A stretch of 64,000 nucleotides of DNA, taken from NCBI GenBank assembly GCA_010093515.1, contig MU001676.1, positions 1,092,415 through 1,156,414 on the forward strand. The letters run 5' to 3'. The notes below the pieces were generated by a model. The model worked only from the letters and a program-made list of their open reading frames with translations. It was not told the DNA's origin and ran no database searches. The stretch comes from Lineolata rhizophorae (Eukaryota > Ascomycota > Dothideomycetes > Lineolatales > Lineolataceae). The position numbers and the translations under genes were made by a program. Within the stretch, counting starts at the first letter, position 1, and each line of letters starts with the position of its first letter. Of the stretch, positions 27,406 to 37,800 are shown one piece after another.

Positions 27406-28292
27406 CTAGCTTCGTGTTTTTGAATGATGCCATGCTGCAAGAGCGAGAAGAGGGACGGCAATGAATGAGATAATAGAGAGCATACTGACGAAGCTGAATC
27501 CGTTGTGCGTCTTTGATTCCACTTGGAGAGACTTGACGTCAGCGACTACATCATCTACGGATGAATATGTACCATGCCAACACTTTTCAATGACTTTGGC
27601 AACTGGAAGGCCTTCGACGTCCGGGAAGCGTTGGTCTTTGTAGTTTTGTTCAACTACCTATCGGGTTTATCGTGATACGGCCGATTTGTTGTCCAGATTT
27701 CATAGATAGTCGATCCTAGTGCGAATATCTCGGAAGTAATCAAAGCGTCTGAAATGCCTTGGTCATTTTCCTCCCAGCGTTGAGAGCGCAATTCGTAGCC
27801 AGCCAGGGGTGGCTTCCCATCAACGGAGGAGCCAGCGAAGTCACATAATTTGATGTCGTCGCCATCTAGAAGGGCATTGTGACAGCCAATGTCTCCTTGG
27901 ATGACACCTTTCCGATGTACGTATGCGATACCTTCCGCAATTTGACGGGACCACTTCAATGCTTGTTCATAAGGAACCCGCCGGCCTTGCCCACGAAGCT
28001 CCATCAGTCGTTTGCGAACCGCATCGCCCAGTCTTTCCAGAATGATTCCGCGGCGGACAGGGCCGATGTACCGGCAGATTCGAGGGTGGCTACCCAATCG
28101 TTCGTAGACAGACCGTTCGATGAGGAGATCTTTGAAATGAAAATCTGTCGTCCAGTCGTTGTAGGATACGGGGGCGAATTTCACAGCCCTCTCTTCGTCC
28201 AGAGCAAAGACTGCGCCACTAGTGCCGATGCCAATCCGTCGGAGCCCAGAAGCCGACAGAACGGGTAGGCTAGGGTCATCTTGGATCACCAT
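27406..28292 (-). pseudogene. Protein kinase with a 1-nt frameshift and a C-terminal membrane anchor
   Basis: The ATG at 28290-28292 opens 212 codons of a compact Ser/Thr kinase domain: Gly loop 'GIGTSGAVFAL' (21-31), Lys38 ('RAVKF'), catalytic loop 'GDIGCHNAL' (Asp134, Asn139), and 'DFAGSS' in place of DFG (Asp151). The frame stops at 27654-27656 after 'PYHDKPDR'. One base out of phase, the normal end of the domain continues without a gap ('VVEQNYKDQRFPDVEGLPVA', then 'KCWHGTY') to a stop at 27406-27408. No splice pair of credible size bridges the shift. The out-of-phase tail ends in a hydrophobic stretch ('FVSMLSIISFIAVPLLALAA') and a basic end, as in tail-anchored proteins. It could be a recent pseudogene, a real truncation, or a sequencing error. 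It is divergent from the APH-like gene. Confidence 0.65.
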
Positions 28293-28698
28293 CTGGGCGA
28301 TATGGGAATCTGGCGACTTTTACGGAAACAAGGACGCCGACTGCGAAGTCAAACTTCCAAGACAAGAAGCAACACAGACTCTGCAGGTGAGAAGACTGTA
28401 TATTTTGCTTTTAGGGCGAATAGACGATTGAGAGTGGCAATACCCACGCGAAGCGTCGAAGAGAGTATTCAAGGGATTCTACTGTCTTAGCTTAGGTAAG
28501 GACGCTAAGTCGGTACGGGTCGGCCCGCGGCTGGTATGTACATAGGGCCCGCAGAGGTCATACTACGCCACAAGCGTGCCACTAGGATGTCATGCCGCGT
28601 GATCCGAGCCTGGGCCGTTACCTGATTACGCAAGCATAGCCAAGAAATGAGTCGGTCTAGCAGGCAATTAGCGACAACTCTGCCTCGGCTTCACACCT
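28293..28698. other. Divergent intergenic region between kinase and APH-like gene
   Basis: About 400 bp is shared by two divergently transcribed phosphotransferase-fold genes. No TATA box or other clear motif was found. Confidence 0.5.
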
Positions 28699-29768
28699 AT
28701 GTCCGGCCACAGCCAAACAAACAACGCTATCCCGGTGTATACTATTGATACATCAATCTCAGATTTCTTCACTTCTCATACCAAAGCAACTCAAGAAGAG
28801 TGTGACAAGCGAGCGGCATCTTTTCTTTCAGCCCCCGTTACGCCAGTTTCAATTCAAGGCGCCTTCAGCTACACAGTTGTTGGAGGATCTCCGGTTAGAC
28901 TTGTTCAATTCCGAACCTCAGAGTCAGACATTAACGTAGACTTCGTTCATCTTGCTCGCTCAATTCATGGTGGCGTTGTGGCTAGCACCGTTCATCATGG
29001 TTATATTGGACATTCTCAGCCTCTTTCTGTTTACGTCATTGAGAAGCTGCCAGGAATCACGTACATGGAATCGTGTCTTACGAATGGTGTAACCGCATCA
29101 CTTTCTCCAGAACAGTCTCAGCGACAAAAAAACACCGTTGTGGATTTTGCACGGTATTATGGATCCTTTATCACATCACACAACATACGCTAACTAACAT
29201 CCTTCCTAGTTTCTTTGCTGCCTCCTGGAAAGCCCTACAGCCGATGGACGCTCGTTCGGTTCAGGACACGTTCACGAGCAAGCTCCAGTTGCTGGCCCAA
29301 AACCTGCCTTCCCGCTTTTCTAGTTCGGTGTACGAGCTTAACAACAAGCTTACCCTGCTCTTCTCCGAAGGGTACCCCGCGGTCTTAACCCACGGCGACT
29401 TATGCGAAATGAACTTTCTTGTTGATTCAGAAACGGGTCACCTTACGGGTGTCATTGATTGGGCTGAAGCTGGAATCCTACCATTTGGATGTGCGTTATG
29501 GGGCTTGGAGAATATATTAGGATTCATGGACACACATGGGTGGCACTACTTTGATAGCTATCAGGTACTAGAGGATCTATTTTGGCAGACGTTTAAGGAC
29601 GTTGTTGGCGAGCCTTTAGACGAAAAGTGGAGAGCAATCAATGTTGCAAGAAGGATCGGTATCTTATTTCGGTACGGTTTTCGCTGGGATAAAGTTTCAC
29701 AGCAGAGGATCATAATCGAGGACGACCCGGGCATGAAGTACTTAGACGCCTTTATAATAGGACGTTAA
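28699..29768 (+). CDS. APH/choline-kinase-like phosphotransferase family protein
   Basis: Exons 28699-29153 and 29210-29768 join across a 56-nt phase-2 intron (GTATTA...CCTAG, with a CTAAC branch site) to encode 337 aa. The C-lobe has Brenner's motif 'LTHGDLCEMNFLV' (Asp215, Asn220) and 'GVIDWAEAG' (Asp235), the catalytic and metal-binding residues of the aminoglycoside-phosphotransferase fold. Fungi have large families of such proteins. Most have no known substrate, and the name does not imply drug resistance. The N-lobe is divergent ('VRLVQFRTSESDINVDFVHL', 'YVIEKLPGITYMES'). Both catalytic motifs are intact, unlike the neighbouring kinase. Confidence 0.85.
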
Positions 29769-32700
29769 AGGCAATTCCTGCCGCTGTACATAGGTGGAAT
29801 CAAGGCTCTTCACTCCCGAGCTCGGCTTGAGGACCACACCAAAAGGCACGCTTACCAGGCTGGCAGATGATGAATTTTGTGCCGTCGCCGCTCCCTCGAA
29901 GTAGCGAAACACAGCAGAAAATTCGAACGGTTCCTGCCTCGATATCCACGTGGATAAAAGTCTTCTAGCACTACGAGCGATCGAACACGATCGAATCCAG
30001 AACCTTCGAGCTGCAGGCCGTTCGCCCGCACGTTACCCACTTCGCTCGCCTTACGGCGGAAGTTCGCCACGCGACCCCGATGCCATACAACCTCAATACC
30101 TGTGCTGGAGAGATCAATTTATACCACCGTAATACTCATATTCTCCACCTGCTTGCGTAAAGCTGGCCAGCTCACTGGGCCGGGAGGAACAGCGTATACC
30201 CCCGCCTAGGAGCCGTTCCCTCTGCCGGATCGCATGAATGTCCTCGCTCAGCGAATGCTGGTTGCACCATCGATCCCTGCGGTGTTAGATCCTCCTCGCG
30301 ACAGTTGGTGGCCGTCACTCAGCTGGTATAGTCCAATCAGACTCCATTGCCCTCCACCCATGCGAGTCTGCATGAAGCTACACCGCATCATCCAACCTAC
30401 GAGGGTAAGATGCTGTCTGTAGTCATCGACACCGAGCACTGCGGGTCCTTTTGGTGACTCCCTGCATCATTTCGTCGCCACTTTAGGATCCTGCTGCCCG
30501 GGCTCGTCTGTATCGAATCTGTACCATGTGAGCTTCCCCCACTCATAGCGATCCAATCCGGACTCGAAGCCTTCACAAAGGCATGCTCGCATGAACCCGA
30601 GTCACAGAACCAGCGAGGATCACGTCGGTTTGTGACACGCCAGCCGACGGCTCAGCCTCTTGGCTTCGCGGCTGCCCAGTCATTCCTTCCGGTCTGCTCA
30701 TCCTTAGCTGAAGGCTGGGGCATACCTCGGTTTGGCGTGGCCCTGACGATGGAGGGTTGGCGGTATTAGGCCAATCCTCCATTAGATTGAGGCTGAGCTG
30801 GACCCGCTGCAGAATGCCTTCGCGTCGCATGATCTATTCGGTGAGGGCTTGGGGCATTTGATGATACTCCGCCTAACTGCGGCTTCACACGATCAGTCCC
30901 TAGATCTACCTGAGACCCTTTCCGTCCAATCGGTGATAGTGTCGCTCTTCCTAAAGTACCGGTATGAAACTTGAGGCGGCTTCCAAAGGCCCTACAATCA
31001 AGGCTGACCCAAGACCTGGTTCAAATGAGCACACTTGCCCCGAGCCCATCATGGCTACGTTCGTATGACTCTTCTGTGGCTAGTCAGCAGTGGATCCAGT
31101 CTCCTCATAGAATCCTGCCGGTTATTTAATATGATAATATGGTTGTTATTATCCAACCAAAGTGGATTTATCGGCGCTCCGAAGTAGTCCCAGTGGTTTG
31201 ATCCTTTAGTCTTTTACGGTAGTTAGGCTCGTATTATTCCTATTCTATCGGGTATCCATTAAGCTAGCCCCTTCCTTGGTCTTTTATCAAAGCCAAACTT
31301 AATAAAAGGCTCTTTGCGAGTGTATTGTGGCAGAGCTATATCCGATTGTTCCGAGGATTCGTGGTATTGGAAGCATTGCCGTACCCGTAGATGGTCTTAA
31401 AGAAACAGGATGGAAACATAGTGGCGCCTGTAGGCGATTTTATTTGAAAGCGTTAGTAAGGAAAATATTGTACGGCTTTTATTGTGATGGTGTTTGGTGA
31501 CGATACAACCTCTGGAGCTTTGGACGATGTTAGAACCCGTCAGCCACTAGTGGCTGAATAGATAGGCAGATGCCAGCCTTTGGCCGAGATATCGAAAGGC
31601 AAGTCTACCCGACTCTTTTAAGGTCGGGTAATAGACCCACGCCGGGAACTGGGCCTTCCGAGTCTGGGCGAGGGGCCAAAACCGGACCCTCCCTGTCGGA
31701 CAAAGGCCCGAAACTGGGCTCCGGTGAGCGGCGCGGGGCCAAGCTCAGGCTGCTTCAGCCTCAACTCAGGATCCGCTCACCCCAACACAGCCACAGCTCA
31801 GGCTGGAGCAGGAGCAGCTCAGTTCCCTGAAAGGGAAAGGAAAGTGCCTGCGTGCGGATTGGGGTGTGGTAGTTCCTGTTATGGAAGTGTACCCTGCCCC
31901 TGGTTATCGTAGATGGGAGATCATGATGATGCGGATTCCTTTTTAATCCATTGTATCACCTACCACTTGAGCAGGAATGTTCACTTCTAGGACATTTTGG
32001 GAGTAGAGAAAATACTCCGTAGAAGGTAATTAAACCGAAGGAAAACCAGGGAAACTCTTAGGGACTCTTCACTTGCAAACAGGTAATTGCCATAGCAAAA
32101 TCAGGCGTACCAATGGTCTGATCGTTCTAATACAGATTATCATACATATCGCGGGGGGTCCTCTTAGGGGAGGTTTTACTTTGTCTAAACCGAATCTCGA
32201 AGCCTAAACGCACCATCACGACCGTGACCCAGCGTACCGCCGAAACTTTCACCCTCCACCCTCCTGCCCACTCATATGTACCGTGGTCCACGCCTCATCA
32301 AGCCCCATCTTCCCCTCCATCCCATTTACCGACTCCCTCACCCCCTCACTCCCGCACTTCCCCGCCGCTAGCCTCCGACCCAAATCCTATCTCCCCTTGC
32401 CCATGAACCATGGAACCCAACCACGGCCCAACCACGGCTCGACCACGGCACGCCCCACGTAGCTGAGCCCGCCGCGGAACCTCGCGGAAGACTTCCCCCC
32501 TTCCTAGCGCGCAGGCCAGAACCGTAAGGCCGGGACGCCTCCATCGCGAACCGCGGGTCGCGCAAACGCTGTAAAAGGTCGGGAACCCAGGGCGCCGGCA
32601 CGCACGACGATCTAGACCGGGCGTGCGACGGAACAGTGACAGCCGCAGCTGACTAGAGGGGTGCGCGGCAGACCATGTGAAAGGGCGGATGGGGTCTGGA

Positions 32701-33578
32701 CGGACCTCCGCGATTCGCGGCAGCAGCAGCAGCAGTTATGGCAGGCAAGTTTGGCGAGCAGACATTAACGGAGCAAAAGAGGCCTAGGGCCTCTAGTTTT
32801 TGAGATTGGTTGAGGTAAAGGTCGAAGATGTGCGAGAGCACGGAGAAAGGCTATGTAATTACAGAAGTGACTGGGCCTCCTACTTGACGCGAGGGGGCAT
32901 GTAAATAGGTTGGGATGTGAAGAACTTTTGGGAAAACGCTTTTCAGTTAAGGGAACGCTGCCATGGGAGAGGGACCAGGGCATTGGCTCTGGGTCTAAGA
33001 TCCGGCGGAATGACAGATTCGCAACTCCAAGATCGAGCTTGCCCCAGTGGCATCCATATCCCGAAGTCAAATAGAAGCGGCAGCAAGAAAAGGTGCCTTC
33101 AACAAAGTTGAAAGAAAAATAGAAGAGAGAGAGAAAGATAATGCGCCCTAGTAAGGAAAAAGGTTCGGAACTCCAGAATGATGTATGCCGCCCTGAGGGA
33201 ATAAAGATATTGACCATGGACATATATGTAAAAAAATGTCACTTCAAAAATTTGTGAGGTGCGGAAAAAGGCACGCAACACACTCGAAAAAGGAAAAGAG
33301 AAGTCCTTCACGATAATGCAGTAGCATTTGATGCACCCTTCCCCTAGCGGCGTAAATAGAAAAAAGTCCCCATTTCAGAGAGGTCCGCAGTTCGCGTGAT
33401 GCCTTTCTCGATCTCGCTCGAGCTGCTTTGAAAAAACGCCAGGACAGATTCCTCCTATGAGAAAAAGAGCCAACGAAATGCCCGCTTGAACGCACCAAAA
33501 GGAAAATGCGACTAGAACCTCGAAAACTTTTACACACATTCGCAGCCCCCGCCCTCTTCCTCCCCCTCTCCGCTCCAG
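29769..33578. other. 3.8-kb gene-poor region, probably degenerate repeats
   Basis: Short open frames occur on both strands but none is convincing. Around 31.1-31.5 kb the sequence is AT-rich. From 31528 it begins TGTTAGAACCC, includes an 18-bp perfect palindrome (31540-31557), and is then Pro/Gly-like GC-rich to 31.9 kb. This looks like repeat sequence, but no matching right end or target duplication was found. One TACTCCGTA lies at 32023-32031. The part near 33.5 kb is the 3' flank of the next gene. Confidence 0.45.
31540..31557. repeat. 18-bp perfect palindrome
   Basis: TCAGCCACTAGTGGCTGA reads the same on both strands. It lies 12 bases after a TGTTAG sequence that could be a transposon end. 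Confidence 0.85.
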
Positions 33579-34883
33579 TCACCGCCTCGCCGCCATTCTC
33601 ATCCGCAGCGCCGGCGGAATCGACAACGGCAAATCGTCCTCCGCGTCAGAATCGTCGTCGTCGCCCACCTCGAGCGGCGCATTCACAATGTCCACGACGC
33701 CCTTGTCCTTGCCGACGCCGCCGGCGCCAACGCCCATGCCGCCGACCCCAACCGCTGGCTCCGGCCCAATCGATGCCGCGATGGTCGGCGTGCTCCCCGT
33801 TGACGAGCTCGTTGCTGTCTCCACGTTTACATTCCGCTCGCCATTACCACCGCCACCGCCACAACCACCACTACCATTACCACCCCCATTCACCGCTGCC
33901 TCGTCTCCAGCCCCGCCGTTGCTCCCCGGAGCCTTCGCCACCTTCGCCGCCTCCGCCGCACTAACCTCCCTCCTACTCAACGCCAACGCGTCCCCGAACT
34001 TCGCCGCCGCCTTGTCGATCTCATCCCGGCAGTCGCCGTCGCGCAGGAACTGGTGGGCTGCGCGCTCGCAGAAGCTCTGCGCCGACTCGAGGGCGGCGTC
34101 GGCGGCGTCGAATTTCTGGTCGAAGGTGGCCGCGGGGTCGGCGGCGGCGGCGCCGCCGTCGCGGCCGCGGGAGCCCGGGAGCGGGGACCTGCCGTTGGAG
34201 ACGCCCCGCACGTTGATGCCGCGCCCGGCCCGCGTGCTCGTGAACATCATGCGCGTGGGCCGGTAGTGCAGCTTCGCCATGATGTCGTCGATGTCGCCGT
34301 CGTCGTCGCCGTCGCCGTCGCTGTTGCTATCCTCCCCGTCGCTCGGCGGCGCCGCCTTGGTTAGCGCCTCGACGCGCGCCGCCATGCGGCCCTTGCGCAG
34401 CAGGTTGCGTCCCGTGCCGATGTTGCGCACCAGCGTCTCAAACGCCTTCTCGACCTCGCTGTCGTAGTAGACGATGATCATGCTGCGGGTGCGGTACTTG
34501 GAGGGCCCGGAGAGGCGGCCGGAGAGCACAGAGGGCGTCTTGCGTTTGCGGTTCGCGAAGTGGTGGTAGTGGCCATACGGGGGCGTGGCGCATTCGTCGG
34601 GCGGGCTCTGAGGGCGGTGGTTGCCGCGGTGCGAATTTTGCTGGGGGTCTTCGCCGTCGATGAGCGCCGGCGTCGCCGAAGGAGCGTCCGCGGCACCGCT
34701 CTCGTCCTGCGGCCGCAGCGACTCCATGCTGCCCGTCTTCTGCTTCTGCTTCTGCACCGGCGCCGGTATCAGCGCGATCTCCTTCTGCTTCTCCTCCATC
34801 TTGCGCCGCACGTCCTCCAGGCTGGCGAGCCATGCCGGGATGTTGTCGACGAGGTAGTTGAAGCAATTCGTGCCGTCAGACAT
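33579..34883 (-). CDS. Filamentous-fungal protein of unknown function
   Basis: A single exon of 434 aa starts from the ATG at 34881-34883. The N-terminus ('CFNYLVDNIPAWLASLEDVR', then a charged helix) and a core near 125-175 ('YRTRSMIIVYYDSEVEKAFE', 'NIGTGRNLLRKGRMAARVEA') look structured. A third block (about 250-305, 'FDQKFDAADAALESAQSFCE') is helical. Linkers are Ser/Asp-rich or Gly-rich. The C-terminus is acidic ('DDDDSDAEDDLPL') followed by a basic end. I recognise no named domain, signal peptide or membrane segment; a nuclear location is plausible from the charged tracts. The strong G/C third-position preference and long uninterrupted frame support a real gene. Confidence 0.75.
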   Translation of the reverse strand: MSDGTNCFNYLVDNIPAWLASLEDVRRKMEEKQKEIALIPAPVQKQKQKTGSMESLRPQDESGAADAPSATPALIDGEDPQQNSHRGNHRPQSPPDECATPPYGHYHHFANRKRKTPSVLSGRLSGPSKYRTRSMIIVYYDSEVEKAFETLVRNIGTGRNLLRKGRMAARVEALTKAAPPSDGEDSNSDGDGDDDGDIDDIMAKLHYRPTRMMFTSTRAGRGINVRGVSNGRSPLPGSRGRDGGAAAADPAATFDQKFDAADAALESAQSFCERAAHQFLRDGDCRDEIDKAAAKFGDALALSRREVSAAEAAKVAKAPGSNGGAGDEAAVNGGGNGSGGCGGGGGNGERNVNVETATSSSTGSTPTIAASIGPEPAVGVGGMGVGAGGVGKDKGVVDIVNAPLEVGDDDDSDAEDDLPLSIPPALRMRMAARR

Positions 34884-37800
34884 TGGCGGTGGCGGGTTGA
34901 GGGGCGGGATAGAGTGACAGTGGGCTGGCGTCCCTTACGGACGTGAGGAACGGGGAAGGGGTAGGAGCTTCGTCGGTTTGGTCTTGGTCGTGTTCGTCGT
35001 CGTCGTAGCGCGTCGTGCGTCGTGGCGGACTGCCACAAAGTAGTTCAAGTCATCCAGGCCTGTCTTCGGATGAGATGAAGGCGTCTCGGCGGTCGCGGTT
35101 GCGGCGCAGCTCCAAGGGCCACCGAATTGCGTAGATGGCCGGGTATGGCGTTTCTTCCGCGGATCTTGCGTGGGGTAAGCGTCGGACGTCGGGGCTTCGG
35201 TAAGTGGTTTGGATGCCCTGAATTAGAAGGTCGTAGCGGGAACGAAGCGGGAAATATAGGCCCGGGCCGCAATTGTTCCAAGAGGGTGTTGTTGCGGGGC
35301 GAGAAGCGGCTCGCGAGGCAAGATACGAAGGGGTGTCGGTAGCTGCGTGGGCGCACGCCCGCAGTGCGTGGCAGCGGCGAGGAAGGGACGAGTGGCAGGC
35401 GAGGCCGGGCGCGCGGGAAGTGGGATGGGCAGGCGCGGAGCGCGCGTTGGTCAGCAACGTCGGGAAGCAAGCGCTCCGGAGCTGCGGCCGTCCACCAAAG
35501 CGCAGAAGGCGGACGGGCGAAAGGCGATTGGATTGGGGAAGATACTACGAGGGCAAGACGAAGACAACAGGGCGGGGGGAGGGCAGGCTACAAAAGGCGG
35601 GCGTGAGGGAGGCGCGCGGAAAGCCCATGTTTGCTCGGGGGCCCGTTCAACAAAAATCCCTCGCTGGCAACCGGCGGGTGTTCGCGAGCTGGGGAGGTCG
35701 CTGCGCCTGCGGGAAGGGCCTGCGCGCGCGCCGAAGCGGGTGTGGACGGTGCGTGCGCACATACGTGCGCACATACGTGCGTCCGCGGTCCCGCTGGGCG
35801 CGGCGGCAATAAACAGGGCCCCCGACTCCGCCCGTCCCGCTGCCGCGCCTGCAACCCTGCCTGCGCCAAGGGCCCCGGACCCTGCCAGCCTCCCCTCTGC
35901 CCCCGGCCGTGCCGCGCCGCGTCGCCCGCCCACCCGCCCGCGGCCTCGCAGCCGACTGGCCGGGGACCGCCGCCGCGCCGCCGCCCAACGGCCGGCTAGC
36001 CGTGACATGACGGGCACCTCGCTGTCCAGCATGTACCCGTCAAGCACTCCGCCCCGTTTACCGTGTGTACCTAACCCTCTCGCTCCAAGAATAATGGTTT
36101 GCATGCACGCGGCCGGACATGGACACAAGAGGCTCAAGAAAGGCCCCGCGTTCTGTGCCGAGCATAAAGCCGAGAACAGGTTCCGTCGACCTATACCTGA
36201 TGCAATCGGGCCCATCTAGCATTTACATACTCCGGCACAATGGGGCGAACCCTCTTGCGCACGAAGCTCGCAGCTGGCTGCTTGCCTGCTTGCCAATGCC
36301 ATTGGATGATGCGCATCACAAGCCCTCCTCTTTTCTCTGCGCCGCATCCGGGACTCTGACCGCCCCTATCTACCGTGCCTTACCCAGCATGCGCGGTCCT
36401 GCTCCGCGCATGGCACCCACATAGATAACCATTCGCAACTTACGGCATGTAGCTCCTGAACACGTACGGAATACTGGGAACGTACGGCTAGCCATGCCGG
36501 GCAACGAAGCGAATCGAAAGTTCGAGTCCCAAAACGTCCTCGGCATCCACCCGCACCAAAACGCGCGCGTTTCGGGCAGCCCGCGCGCCTGTCCCGTTTC
36601 TCCGCCTGTCAGTCTTGTGCCACCCCCGGAAGCCATGTCTCGGTGCCATTCTGGCACAAAAACGGCGCTGCTAGCGCCTGGCGTCTACCACCGACTCTCC
36701 CTTCTACGGAGTACCTACGACCCGAGTACGTATGTAATACCTAGGTCGCAGTCGCTCCACCGCCGCCGCCGGAGTTTGCTTTGCTTCCCTGCTCTCGCGC
36801 GCACACGCACGCATAGAGGTCAAACGTATACCTAGCCGTGGTACGGAGTACCACTTACCGCAGGTACATATGTGCCGGTCCCAAAGTCTCGAGACCACAC
36901 CTGGAGTCCTCCCGTCCGGTAACCTACGGAGTGACCATGTCGTAATGCCCTCCCCCCCACGTAGAGAAAACACCGCGGCGCTGTTTCGCCGCAAACCCCT
37001 TCGAAACAACCAGCTCATCAAGCGCCAGGCCGCGGCACCACATCACGAGCCCACTATTAGGGCCGCGCGCAGCCAAAATCCGCGCGGCGACGGCAGCGCG
37101 GCGCCGCCGTGGCGTGAGGCGCTCGCGAGTCGCGCCTCGGTCGCCCGGCGGCGAAGGCGGAGGCGGAGACAGAGAGAAGAAGAGGCGGCAAAGCAGAGCA
37201 TGGACTCCACGGTCGGAAAGCGCTAACTGGCGAGAAGCTACAGATGTGTGGGTACGTATATGTGGGCATGGAATTGTGACGCGCGATTAAAATGTCTCGG
37301 TTCGCACCGTATGGTGGAGTGAGTTGCTGGCGCTGCCGAGTCTCACTTCCGCAACCGCCGGTAAAAAGGGCGGTCGCGCGCGACAACAGAGCGATGGGTG
37401 CGATGTGGAGCGCACCCACGGGACAACCAGTCCGCTGGAAAACGAGGAGACAAAGGAAAAATATATACGCATGTATGATGTATATAAAAAGGGGGGGGAA
37501 GAAAAGAAAATGAAGCCTGGAATGGGAACAGACTGCCAGCAAGCCCACCGCATGGCCAACGCAGCTCGCTGTGATAGGCCCGCACCGCATAATTGATCCC
37601 AAAGTTCCATGGAAACTGGTAGCAAGCAGTATACGGAACGCATTCCTTGCTTGGTCAATTCGCCTATATTACTTCCGCTTTCCCAGCCTCCTCTCCGTGC
37701 TTCCTCCAAATCGTCTCTCAGTTCGGAGCGGTGCGCGCTGTAGTTGATGGTGCAGTTCCTAAGCCTCCGGAGAACCTGCCCCTTAGCAATTACAGAGACC

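Noticed and set aside
28699-29768. Antibiotic-resistance gene
   Set aside because: The APH fold is shared by large fungal families of unknown substrate; fold alone does not support drug resistance.
31528-32230. Complete LTR starting at TGTTAGAACCC
   Set aside because: No CA end followed by the GACGA flanking sequence was found, so no element boundaries can be claimed.
33506-34364. Plus-strand ORFs across the unknown gene at 33.6-34.9 kb
   Set aside because: They are Pro/Ser/Arg-rich antisense shadows; the minus-strand frame is longer and has ordered, balanced composition.
35347-36219. Long open frames on both strands (up to 290 codons)
   Set aside because: They overlap on opposite strands in very GC-rich DNA, have Arg/Pro/Ala-biased low-information translations, no motif, and arise because stop codons are rare at this composition.
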